From assembly GCA_947259605.1 (NCBI GenBank), contig CAMYMX010000019.1:1-17021 (forward strand): a stretch of DNA of 17,021 nt. The letters are read 5' to 3'. The notes beneath the pieces were generated by a model. The model had not been told where the DNA came from and ran no database searches. It saw nothing but the letters and a program-made list of their open reading frames with translations. Of this stretch, positions 1-6,978 are shown piece after piece. Position 1 is the first letter of the stretch, and every line of letters starts with the position of its first letter. Source of the stretch: an uncultured Polyangiaceae bacterium. GTDB taxonomy: Bacteria > Myxococcota_A > Polyangia > Polyangiales > Houyiibacteriaceae. The position numbers and the translations under genes were made by a program.

Positions 1-10
1 TTGTTTCCAT
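1..10 (-). CDS. 5' end of a leftward gene leaving the window
   Basis: An ATG on the minus strand at 10-8 is preceded by a consensus Shine-Dalgarno AAGGAG (complement of 17-22) with a 6-nt gap. Only three codons (Met-Glu-Thr) lie inside the window, so the product cannot be named. It lies downstream of purF on the same strand, 142 nt after the purF stop, so it may be the next gene of a purF transcript. Its ribosome binding site is partly inside the hairpin at 19-70. The call rests only on the strong Shine-Dalgarno and spacing. Confidence 0.5.
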
Positions 11-16
11 GAGCGA

Positions 17-22
17 CTCCTT
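17..22 (-). promoter_or_regulatory. Shine-Dalgarno AAGGAG of the leftward gene
   Basis: On the minus strand these bases read AAGGAG, six nucleotides before the ATG at 10-8. The AAGG part (22-19) forms the end of the 3' arm of the hairpin, so ribosome access would depend on whether that structure is open. Confidence 0.55.
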
Positions 23-70
23 AGTTTGGGTTTGGGCCTCACTTCAGTGCGGCCCAAACCCAAACCAAGG
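19..70 (-). promoter_or_regulatory. 20-bp hairpin that sequesters a Shine-Dalgarno
   Basis: Positions 19-38 and 51-70 are reverse complements at 19 of 20 positions (15 contiguous, 24-38 with 51-65). The single mismatch (A23/C66 on the plus strand) becomes a G-U wobble in minus-strand RNA, so the stem is fully paired only in the RNA read from purF toward the left edge. The loop (39-50) can add a 3-bp CAC/GUG stem with a UGAA tetraloop. No U-tract follows, so it does not look like an intrinsic terminator. The stem contains two TTTGGG hexamers in tandem. Its 3' arm ends in AAGG of the next gene's Shine-Dalgarno, which suggests translational control or an mRNA-processing or stability element. Confidence 0.6.
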
Positions 71-85
71 ACAAGCGATCACAAA

Positions 86-157
86 GTCTAGACCCGCCAG
101 TGCCAGTGCCAGTGCCAGTGCCAGTGTCGGCGGCGGCGTGCGGGCTCGGGTCTAGAC
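86..157 (-). repeat. inverted repeat GTCTAGACCC flanking the hexamer array at the purF 3' end
   Basis: GTCTAGACCC at 86-95 is the exact reverse complement of 148-157; each arm contains the palindrome TCTAGA. The right arm includes the purF stop codon (154-152). Read leftward, the far arm is followed by TTTGTG, so a weak terminator with a very large loop (52 nt) is conceivable, but the loop and short T-run make this uncertain. Confidence 0.5.
96..125. repeat. tandem hexanucleotide repeat (GCCAGT)x5
   Basis: Five perfect head-to-tail copies of GCCAGT occupy 96-125, followed by a partial unit. They lie in the non-coding spacer between the purF stop and the hairpin at 19-70. A perfect short tandem repeat of this kind is prone to copy-number change by replication slippage. 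No coding role is visible. Confidence 0.9.
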
Positions 158-1558
158 GCCCACTAGCGGCAACTGCCGGCGCAGCCCCACGTTGTCGGTG
201 ACCGGAACCGGGTAGCGGCCGCTGAAGCAGGCGCTGCAGAAACCCCCGCCGCCGACCGCGCGCTTCAGGCCGTCGAGTGAAAGGTAGCCGAGGCTGTCGG
301 CGGTGACGTACTCGTTGACCTCTTCGACGGTTTTGTGCGCGGCGATCAGCTCTTCACGGGTCGGGGTGTCGATGCCGTAGAAGCACGGCCAGATGGTGGG
401 CGGCGCGCTGATTCGAAGGTGGACTTCGGTGGCGCCGGCTTCCCGAATCATCTTGACGATCTTGCGGCTGGTCGTGCCGCGAACGATCGAATCGTCGATG
501 ACGGCGACCCGTTTCCCTTTCAGCAGACTCTGCACCGGGTGCAGCTTGAGGCGGACGCCGAAGTGTCGAATCGACTGGGCAGGCTCGATGAAGGTGCGGC
601 CGACGTAGTGACTTCGGATCAGGCCGAGCTCGAAAGGGAGATCGGCGGCTTCCGCATATCCGAGCGCCGCCGCGACACCGCTATCGGGCACGGGCACCAC
701 GATGTCGGCTTCGACCGGTTGGTCCGCCCACAGAGCACGCCCCATACGCTTGCGGGCGTCGTAGACGCTGATCCCGTCAAAGGACGCGTCAGGCCGCGCG
801 AAATAAACGTACTCGAAGATGCACATGTATCGCCGCTCAGCGCTCGTGCGGAAGGGCCTGAGGCTTTGCAGGCCCAGCTTGTTGACGACGACCATCTCGC
901 CGGGCTCGATGTCACGGATGAACTTCGCGCCGATCAGTTGAAACGCGGGTGGCTCCGAAGCGATGAGGTACGCGTCGTCGAGCTGACCGAGGCACAAGGG
1001 ACGGAACCCATACGGGTCGCGCACCGCCACGAGCTCGTCGGGCGAGAGAAAGACGAGTGAGTAGGCGCCCTCCACTTGATGCAAAGCGTCTGCGACGCGG
1101 TCGATCATGGTTTCGGCCTTCGAGCGCGCGATGAGGTGCACGAGAACCTCGGTGTCGCTGTCGGAAGAGAAAATCGAACCGTCCTTTTCGAGCTGGTGGC
1201 GCAGCGCTAGCCCGTTGGTCAGATTGCCGTTGTGGGCGACCGCAATCGAGCCGTGGCCGCAGTCGACTGCAAGCGGCTGCGCGTTCTTGATGTGACTGCC
1301 GCCCGCGGTCGTGTATCGAACGTGACCGATGGCGCTGCTGCCAGGCAGCTTGTCGATTTGATCGGCCGTGAAGACGTCTTGAACGAGGCCCATCCCGCGG
1401 TGTACGAAGAGCTGCTCACCGTTGCTCGAAACGATGCCCGCGGCTTCTTGCCCCCGATGCTGCAACGAGTGCAGGCCGAGGTAAGCGAGATTCGAAGCTT
1501 CATGGGCTCCAAACACGCCAAACACGCCGCATTGATCATGAAAATGATCGTCGTCCAT
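152..1558 (-). CDS. purF: amidophosphoribosyltransferase (PurF), Fe-S type
   Basis: PurF makes 5-phosphoribosylamine from PRPP and glutamine, the committed step of de novo purine synthesis in the cytoplasm. With the ATG at 1558 the protein is 468 aa. Cys10 in DQCGVFG would become the N-terminal nucleophile after removal of a nine-residue propeptide. The glutaminase domain spans about 10-235 (HRGQEAAG, RYTTAG, AHNGN), and the phosphoribosyltransferase domain has the PRPP loop VIDDSIVRGTTSR at about 353-365. Cys246, Cys392, Cys441 and Cys444 match the four 4Fe-4S ligands of the Bacillus subtilis enzyme, so this is the Fe-S class, not the E. coli class. The frame stays open to an ATG at 1603, but that extension crosses a 10-C homopolymer, so I prefer 1558 although it lacks a good Shine-Dalgarno. 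It is divergent from the PEP-utilising enzyme. Confidence 0.96.
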   Translation of the reverse strand: MDDDHFHDQCGVFGVFGAHEASNLAYLGLHSLQHRGQEAAGIVSSNGEQLFVHRGMGLVQDVFTADQIDKLPGSSAIGHVRYTTAGGSHIKNAQPLAVDCGHGSIAVAHNGNLTNGLALRHQLEKDGSIFSSDSDTEVLVHLIARSKAETMIDRVADALHQVEGAYSLVFLSPDELVAVRDPYGFRPLCLGQLDDAYLIASEPPAFQLIGAKFIRDIEPGEMVVVNKLGLQSLRPFRTSAERRYMCIFEYVYFARPDASFDGISVYDARKRMGRALWADQPVEADIVVPVPDSGVAAALGYAEAADLPFELGLIRSHYVGRTFIEPAQSIRHFGVRLKLHPVQSLLKGKRVAVIDDSIVRGTTSRKIVKMIREAGATEVHLRISAPPTIWPCFYGIDTPTREELIAAHKTVEEVNEYVTADSLGYLSLDGLKRAVGGGGFCSACFSGRYPVPVTDNVGLRRQLPLVGV

Positions 1559-1653
1559 CCACCGCACGGCGCGTTCATAGCGCCGCCCCCCCCCCGCGTC
1601 CATGAGTCCCGCATGCCCCTAGTCCGCGTGTGCGCTAGAACCGGCCGATTGCG
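1559..1653. promoter_or_regulatory. divergent intergenic region with a 10-C tract
   Basis: These 95 bp separate the divergent purF and PEP-utilising enzyme genes and should hold both promoters, though I cannot pick convincing -35/-10 pairs. Positions 1586-1595 are ten consecutive C (ten G in purF sense), 28 nt upstream of the chosen purF ATG. Two upstream minus-strand ATGs (1603 and 1614) reach purF in different frames depending on the tract length. Confidence 0.6.
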
Positions 1654-4287
1654 ATGCCTCGGGTATTGAAGCGAATTGAATCGGTCGTGCCTCGGAGGGC
1701 CTCCGGCTACGGCGGGAAAGCCCGGGGCCTCGCTGCGCTCGCGCGAGCGGGTTTCCCCGTTCCTGCCGCTTACGCCATGCCTGGCTGGGTTGGTGATTCG
1801 TTCTTTTCGAGTGTTCTAGACATTGCAGATCGTCCGCGGGCTCTTCTTCGCGCACCGCACGTCTCGGATGCGCGCCTGCAAGCGATCGCCGAGCGCGTAA
1901 GGGAAGCGACCCTTCCGCAAGACGTGGTTCGAAGCGTCACGGATGCATTGCTAGCGATGCGAGACGAGGGCGCGACGAGCTTCGCCGTTCGCTCCTCGGC
2001 CATCCATGAAGACCAGGAAGGCGCGTCGGCGGCCGGGATGCACCTGACCCTGCTCAACCTGATGCGCGAAGACGAGGTGCTCGATGCGATCAAGGTCTGT
2101 TGGTCGAGCCTCTTTCGCCCTCGCGTTCTGTCGTACCTCCGCGCGCTGGGCGAGGAGATCCCAGTCTCGGTCGGCGTCGTGATTCAAGCCATGGTTCCAG
2201 CCGAGGTTTCGGGCGTTCTGTTCACGGCCAACCCACTCACGGGGGATGCCGGAGAGGTCGTGATCAACGCCGCATATGGCTTGGGCTCGTCGGTCGTCGA
2301 CGGCCGCGTGACGCCGGACACCTATCGAGTCGACAAGGCCACGGGTCAATTGCGCGACCGGGTCCTCGGCGAGAAGGCCCAGCAAACCTTGCTTGATCGT
2401 TCGGGCGGTGTTCGTGAGGTCGCGGTAGCTCCTGCAGAACGCGAAGCGCCGGCGTTGAGCGAACAGCAGCTCCTGCAGCTGACCGAGCTCGCGACCCGAG
2501 TCGAAAGCCATTTTGGAAATGCCCGCGACGTCGAGTGGGCGTTCGCCGAACACGAGCTGTACGTTCTGCAAGCGCGACCGATCGTGGTCCCGAGCATGCG
2601 AACCCGACGCAGCTCGCGACGCGATCGTCCGATCGATCGCCGCAAGATCGTCTGGAGCAACGCAAACGTCGGGGAGGCACTTCCCGGCGTCGCCACGCCA
2701 TTTACCTGGTCTGTGCTCAGTCAGTTCAGCGAGCTGGGCTTTCGCCGCGCGTTTGGCGCCATGGGCTGTGCCGTCCCGCGCGACGCTGAGCTCGTCGGCG
2801 ACTTCCGGGGGCGCATCTACATCAATCTGACGGAATTCAGCGCAATCTTGTCGCAGATTCCCTGGATCCACCCGGCCGCTCTGGTTCGGCTCGGGGGCGG
2901 ACAGTACGCATCCGAGCTCGACGAAGTCGTGGCTGAGCGGAGCTCGACGGGCTTCTTCCTTCGTTTGCCGCAGACCGTTTCACGATATGCCCGCGAGAAC
3001 TTTCGCCTCGAGGCGCGGGTAGACGAGTTCGAAATGTATTTCTCGGACGAGCGAATGCGAATGAACGGCATCGATCCTCGGCTCCTCGAGCCCAGCGGTC
3101 TCGACCGGATGCTCGGAGACGTCGAGCACCTCTTGGACGAGACGGGCTCGATCATGCTGACTGCGTACGCGAACCTGCTAAGCGCCGTTCTCGTGCTCAC
3201 CGGCTTGCTGCGGGCGTTCGCAGGGAGTCAGGGCTCCGGCTTCTACCGCGAGCTGCTTTCGGGTTTGCAAGACGTCGCCAGCGCGCGTCCCGGGTTCGTG
3301 CTGTGGCAGATTGCCCAGCTCGCGCGCGACGAGCCCGAGCTGGCCGAGGTCATCCGGACGGCCGACCTCAAAAAGCTCACGGTGTCCAACCTTCCTGGCG
3401 GCCGCACTCGGGACGCGCTGACTCGCTTTCTCCAAGACTATGGCTTTCGAGGCATCCGCGAAGCCGAAATCGCCGCCCCGCGCTGGTCCGAAGACCCCAT
3501 GCTCATGTTCGCGACGCTCCGCTCGCATCTCGGCGGTACGATTGACCTGGTCCAGCGTGGGCGCGACCTTCAATTCGTCCGGGAAGAGGCAGAAGAGAAG
3601 CTCAAAAAGAGCGTTCCCTTCGCGCTTCGGCCGGCGGTTGCGAAGCTACTGGACTTGGTGCGTCACTTCACCCGCATGCGAGAGCACCTGCGTGGTCACG
3701 TGGTCGAGGTCCTCGGCATGTTTCGCCGAGTCGCCCTCGAGGCCTCGCGTCGGATCGAAGCCCGCGAGCCTGAGGCCGGTTCGGACGCCGTGTTTTTTCT
3801 GACGCTCGGGGAAGTTCGGCGCGTTCTCTACGATGAGAACGAGCGCGTTGCGATCCGCGCACAGCGCCGCCGCTTGGAGTACGACCGCAACCGGGCGCTG
3901 CCTGAACCACCTGCGACCTTCGTAGGCTTCCCCCCTGATGATCTAGCCGTTGCCTCGAAGGCAAAGCGTTTGCGCGGCCTGGCGGCGAGCCGGGGCGTTG
4001 CCGAGGGCAGGGTGCGCATCCTTCGCGACGCTAGCCAGGCAGCTCACTTCGAGCGTGGTGAGGTGCTCGTGGTGGCGGCCGCGGACACCGGATGGGCACC
4101 GTTGTTCCTGGCTGCGTCGGGTGTGGTCACGGAGCTCGGCGGCCCTCTCTCTCACGCCGCGATCATTTTGAGAGAGTACGCCGTGCCCGCCGTGGTCAAT
4201 GTCGCCAATGCAACTCGCTCGCTTTGCGATGGCGACATCGTTCGAATCGACGGTGACGCAGGGACCGTGGAGGTCCTCGGTGCCTGA
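1654..4287 (+). CDS. PEP-utilising phosphotransferase, rifampicin phosphotransferase-like (PPDK N-terminal plus mobile His domain)
   Basis: This 877-aa protein has three parts. Residues about 15-312 form a PPDK-type ATP-binding domain (GGKARGLAAL at 20-29, VRSSA at 112-116, SGVLFTANP at 186-194, ending near LQARPI at 305-310). The middle region, about 315-740, contains YGFRGIREAEIAAPRWSED, like the Rph-type central domain. The C-terminal swivelling phosphohistidine domain has GGPLSHAAI with catalytic His834. The C-terminal PEP/pyruvate-binding barrel of true PEP synthase or PPDK is absent. Length and domain order match rifampicin phosphotransferases (about 865 aa), which move the beta-phosphate of ATP through the His domain to an acceptor. 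The acceptor here is unknown; rifamycin is one possibility. The start ATG has no strong Shine-Dalgarno. The end overlaps the pseudouridine synthase start by 8 nt, so the two are probably co-translated. Confidence 0.88.
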   Translation: MPRVLKRIESVVPRRASGYGGKARGLAALARAGFPVPAAYAMPGWVGDSFFSSVLDIADRPRALLRAPHVSDARLQAIAERVREATLPQDVVRSVTDALLAMRDEGATSFAVRSSAIHEDQEGASAAGMHLTLLNLMREDEVLDAIKVCWSSLFRPRVLSYLRALGEEIPVSVGVVIQAMVPAEVSGVLFTANPLTGDAGEVVINAAYGLGSSVVDGRVTPDTYRVDKATGQLRDRVLGEKAQQTLLDRSGGVREVAVAPAEREAPALSEQQLLQLTELATRVESHFGNARDVEWAFAEHELYVLQARPIVVPSMRTRRSSRRDRPIDRRKIVWSNANVGEALPGVATPFTWSVLSQFSELGFRRAFGAMGCAVPRDAELVGDFRGRIYINLTEFSAILSQIPWIHPAALVRLGGGQYASELDEVVAERSSTGFFLRLPQTVSRYARENFRLEARVDEFEMYFSDERMRMNGIDPRLLEPSGLDRMLGDVEHLLDETGSIMLTAYANLLSAVLVLTGLLRAFAGSQGSGFYRELLSGLQDVASARPGFVLWQIAQLARDEPELAEVIRTADLKKLTVSNLPGGRTRDALTRFLQDYGFRGIREAEIAAPRWSEDPMLMFATLRSHLGGTIDLVQRGRDLQFVREEAEEKLKKSVPFALRPAVAKLLDLVRHFTRMREHLRGHVVEVLGMFRRVALEASRRIEAREPEAGSDAVFFLTLGEVRRVLYDENERVAIRAQRRRLEYDRNRALPEPPATFVGFPPDDLAVASKAKRLRGLAASRGVAEGRVRILRDASQAAHFERGEVLVVAAADTGWAPLFLAASGVVTELGGPLSHAAIILREYAVPAVVNVANATRSLCDGDIVRIDGDAGTVEVLGA
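4269..4273 (+). promoter_or_regulatory. Shine-Dalgarno GGAGG fixing the pseudouridine synthase start
   Basis: GGAGG lies six nucleotides before GTG 4280, inside the last codons of the upstream gene. This decides for the GTG at 4280 over the in-frame ATG at 4199, which would add 27 residues lying wholly within the upstream gene. Confidence 0.75.
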
Positions 4288-4999
4288 GGCGGAGAGCGCC
4301 GAGCCCGAGATCATCCACCACGACGAGCATCTCCTAATCGTCCACAAGCCTCCTGGTCTTCCGACGACCGCGCCACACGCAGGGGAGCCGTCGCTCGTCC
4401 GGTGGGTATCCACACGGTTTGTAGACCTTCGCCCACACGCCACCTCTCGCCTCGATTCTCAGGTCAGCGGCTTGGTGACCTTTGCACTCACAACCAAAGC
4501 GAACCGAACGCTGCTCGACGCACGGCGCGCCGGCGCGTACGAGCGTGTCTACCTCGGCGTCACCATCGCAGACGTGCTGGTCGAGTCGGGAGACTGGAGC
4601 TGGCCGATTTCAATCGATCCGAGCAACCCCAAGCTTCGCGTCGCACGCCCGGGCCGCGGTGAGCGAGCCGCGTTGACGCGATATCGAGTGGCTGCCCGCA
4701 GCCCGGGCGCGACCCTTCTTCGGCTGATGCCCATGACCGGTCGAACGCACCAGATCCGCGTCCACGCGGCCTACGCGGGTTACCCACTCTTCGGCGATCA
4801 TCGCTACGGCGGCAAGCGGCGGGAAGTCCTGCCTGACGGCACGGTCGTCACGGCGCGACGGGTGATGCTGCATTGTGCCAGACTGAGCTTTCCGTCGCCG
4901 TCGGGCGGCGCGCAGCTGCAATTCGAAGTACCCGCACGACGAGACATGCAAACGATGTGGAACGCCCTGGGCGGGACAGCGTCGGAACTTCAGCCCTGA
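4280..4999 (+). CDS. RluA-family RNA pseudouridine synthase
   Basis: This 239-aa protein (GTG start) is a cytoplasmic enzyme that isomerises uridine to pseudouridine in rRNA or tRNA. It begins in the family core (IIHHDEHLLIVHKPPGLPT) and has no S4 RNA-binding domain. The catalytic Asp59 sits in SRLDSQVSGLV, corresponding to the family HRLDxxTSG motif with Ser in place of the first His. The C-terminal signature RTHQIRVHAAYAGYPLFGD is intact. The substrate site cannot be told from sequence. It overlaps the preceding PEP-utilising enzyme by 8 nt with its Shine-Dalgarno inside that gene, indicating translational coupling. Its last 10 nt overlap the end of the convergent TPR gene. Confidence 0.92.
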   Translation: MPEAESAEPEIIHHDEHLLIVHKPPGLPTTAPHAGEPSLVRWVSTRFVDLRPHATSRLDSQVSGLVTFALTTKANRTLLDARRAGAYERVYLGVTIADVLVESGDWSWPISIDPSNPKLRVARPGRGERAALTRYRVAARSPGATLLRLMPMTGRTHQIRVHAAYAGYPLFGDHRYGGKRREVLPDGTVVTARRVMLHCARLSFPSPSGGAQLQFEVPARRDMQTMWNALGGTASELQP

Positions 5000-6024
5000 C
5001 GCTTGGTCGAGTACTTCGTGCCTGCGGGCTCGTTTCTTGGCCTGTTGAAATGCGCTTCGAGCTCGCGGTGCAGGATCTCCTGCACGTCTTCTTGCAGTCC
5101 GAGCGGGTGTCGAATCAGCCGCTCGATGTTTCGCTGGTAGACGAAGAGGCGTCGCTGTTGTTCGCCTCCCGCGGTTGTGGCCATCTCATCTAGAAGGAGT
5201 GGGGTTCGTGGATCGACGCCCTCGGCCACGACCTCGAGGCCGGGCAGATCGCTCACCATGATCAAGTTGCCCTCGAGGCGCTGCGTGAGCCCCTCGGGTA
5301 GCGCACGCAACGCCGCCTGCACGATCTTTTCGAAGCGGCCATGCGTGGGCGACCAAGGGGGGCTCGGTAGCAGTCCGTCCAGATGCCGCGTCTTGAGAAA
5401 GGCCAATGAGGCTTCGCCGTTGCGCTCCTGTCGGTCGCGCAGCAGGCCCAGGTAGTACAGTACGTCGGCGGACGCATCCGGTCGCGCAGCTGCCCGTTCG
5501 ATCAAGAGAGTGGCGGCATCGATCTGGTCGAGCTCGAAGTGCGCGCGCCCAATCAGGAAGTCGAGCTGTTCGTTTTCGTAGGGCCCTTCGGGCAGCCCGA
5601 GGAGAAGCTCGGCAGCCGCAGCTCGGTCCCCCTGCTGGAGCAGCGCGTCGACTTTGAGCACCGAGGCATCAGCGATGTCGTCCGCCGTTTGGCAGCTTTC
5701 GAGCGCCTGGTCGAGCACCCGAATCGCCTCTGCCAAGCTTCCCAACGGGTGAATCAGAAGCTCGGCCGCGTTGAGCATCGCCTCGAGGTAGTGCTCGTCG
5801 AGGTCGATGGCCTGGCGATAATGCTCGAGGGCCATGTCCAGATTGCCATTGGCGGCATGGATGTAGCCGATGAGGTTGTGCGCATCCGGCGATTCGCCGT
5901 CGAGCTCGAGGGTCTGCTCGGCCGAGGCCATCGCGCCGTTCAAGTCGCCTTGCGTGACCAACTCCCAGCCGCGGTCGAGGTGCGCGCTGAGACGGTCCAT
6001 GAATCCTTCGATTGGCTCGGACAT
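4990..6024 (-). CDS. TPR protein with a degenerate minizincin (metallopeptidase-like) C-terminal domain
   Basis: The 344-aa product has no signal peptide or membrane segment, so it is probably cytoplasmic. Residues about 15-215 form tetratricopeptide repeats (for example AHNLIGYIHAANGNLDMAL at 48-66, ADVLYYLGLL at 186-195). Residues about 228-328 resemble the small zincin-like metallopeptidase family (Pfam PF06262): RFEKIVQAALRALPEGL, then VYQRNIERL, then the active-site helix. Where the family has HExxHHFG, this protein reads H319-R-E-L-E-A-H325-F, so the HExxH zinc motif is broken by a one-residue shift and catalysis is doubtful. TPRs usually mediate protein binding; a scaffold role is inference. 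It converges on and overlaps the pseudouridine synthase by 10 nt, and is divergent from mepA across a 69-bp spacer carrying a dyad. Confidence 0.85.
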   Translation of the reverse strand: MSEPIEGFMDRLSAHLDRGWELVTQGDLNGAMASAEQTLELDGESPDAHNLIGYIHAANGNLDMALEHYRQAIDLDEHYLEAMLNAAELLIHPLGSLAEAIRVLDQALESCQTADDIADASVLKVDALLQQGDRAAAAELLLGLPEGPYENEQLDFLIGRAHFELDQIDAATLLIERAAARPDASADVLYYLGLLRDRQERNGEASLAFLKTRHLDGLLPSPPWSPTHGRFEKIVQAALRALPEGLTQRLEGNLIMVSDLPGLEVVAEGVDPRTPLLLDEMATTAGGEQQRRLFVYQRNIERLIRHPLGLQEDVQEILHRELEAHFNRPRNEPAGTKYSTKRQG

Positions 6025-6031
6025 GACTAAT

Positions 6032-6058
6032 TCCGAAACTTACGTGGCGGGTTTCGGA
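6032..6058. promoter_or_regulatory. dyad TCCGAAAC-N11-GTTTCGGA in a divergent promoter region
   Basis: A perfect 8-bp inverted repeat (6032-6039 and 6051-6058), with arm centres 19 bp apart, lies in the 69-bp spacer between the divergent TPR gene and the mepA-like gene. It starts 8 bp upstream of the TPR start codon. The geometry suits a dimeric repressor or activator; it could instead be a small RNA hairpin. No regulator family is recognised. Confidence 0.4.
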
Positions 6059-6093
6059 CGTCAAGCGGAACCGTAGGCTATCATGCATTTGAA

Positions 6094-6978
6094 ATGCTGA
6101 GGCTTTGGCCGATTGCGGGAATCATGGTGATCTCCTCTTGTGTGACCGAGCCGCTGCCGGCAGGCCAGACGATCTCGGTCGGCACCGCAGAACGCGGCTA
6201 TCTTCACCATGCCGTTCGCCTCGCCGACCGGGGAGAGGGGTATCGGCGGCTGCGGCCCCAAGACCAAACCCGATACGGGACAGAGACTCTCGTTGGTGCG
6301 ATCGAGCGCGCGGCGCGCAATGTCGCCAACGCATTTTCGGCCGGACCCCCGCTTCGGGTTGGCGATCTGTCGAGCCACCTTGGCGGCTCGCATGCGAGGC
6401 ATCGAACCCACCGCAGCGGCCGGGACGCCGACCTTTTGTTCTTCGCGAGAGACGCCGGCGGGCTGAACACGAGTCCGGATGCCTGGCTTCGTTTCGACGT
6501 GTTTGGGCTCGCGATCCTGCCGGGCGCGTCGTTCCGCTTCGACGAAGCACGCAATTGGCACCTAGTGCGCAGCTTGGTCATGGATGACGAAGCACGCGTG
6601 AAGTGGCTCTTCTGCTCGAATGAGCTCAAGGTTCGTCTTCTCCGCTACGCCGCGCGTCACGAGCATTCGCCCCAGGCCGTGATTCGAGCGACCTGGGTGC
6701 TTCATCAACCGTCGCGCGGCGAACCACACGACGATCACTTTCATCTCCGCGTCGGCTGCGGGGCAAAGGAGCGGCATCTCGGTTGCAGAGAACAAGCTCC
6801 CCACTGGCCGTGGTTGAGCGACCCGGCGCGCAAAGACGAGACCAACGCAAACATCGCCGCCAATGATGCAGGGATCCTTCGTTGGCTATTTGCCGAGGAG
6901 CATTTGGATCAGGGCGGCGACATCGCCAGGCTTGGCCTCGACACCGCAGCGAAACCATCCTCGATCGCCCGTCACTAA
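6094..6978 (+). CDS. MepA-like penicillin-insensitive murein endopeptidase (M74), predicted lipoprotein
   Basis: The 294-aa product resembles MepA, a zinc LAS-type enzyme that cuts peptide cross-links in peptidoglycan. A short hydrophobic N-terminus ends in a lipobox (VISSC, Cys16), predicting a lipid-anchored envelope protein. H106 and D113 in HRTHRSGRDAD match E. coli MepA His113 and Asp120. H212, H215 and H217 in HDDHFHL match the second zinc and catalytic motif. All key residues are therefore present. No clear Shine-Dalgarno precedes ATG 6094. The last 31 codons (6886-6978) run antisense into the coding region of the convergent pseudo-receiver gene, so the C-terminal tail after about residue 265 is probably not conserved. 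The function as hydrolase is well supported; the exact bond is inferred from the family. Confidence 0.88.
   Translation: MLRLWPIAGIMVISSCVTEPLPAGQTISVGTAERGYLHHAVRLADRGEGYRRLRPQDQTRYGTETLVGAIERAARNVANAFSAGPPLRVGDLSSHLGGSHARHRTHRSGRDADLLFFARDAGGLNTSPDAWLRFDVFGLAILPGASFRFDEARNWHLVRSLVMDDEARVKWLFCSNELKVRLLRYAARHEHSPQAVIRATWVLHQPSRGEPHDDHFHLRVGCGAKERHLGCREQAPHWPWLSDPARKDETNANIAANDAGILRWLFAEEHLDQGGDIARLGLDTAAKPSSIARH

Noticed and set aside
24..65. Telomere-like TTTGGG repeats
   Set aside because: Only two copies per arm and they are explained by the hairpin arms; nothing else suggests a replicon end.
19..70. Intrinsic terminator for purF
   Set aside because: The stem is strong, but the following bases on the minus strand (AGTCGCTCATGG) contain no U-tract.
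335..1060. Rightward open frame (241 codons) opposite purF
   Set aside because: purF is unmistakable on the other strand; this frame is an antisense shadow.
1951..2871. Leftward open frame (306 codons) opposite the PEP-utilising enzyme
   Set aside because: The plus strand encodes conserved PPDK-type motifs through this whole stretch.
4199..4279. ATG 4199 as start of the pseudouridine synthase
   Set aside because: The extra 27 residues lie wholly inside the upstream gene and lack homology; GTG 4280 has GGAGG at ideal spacing.
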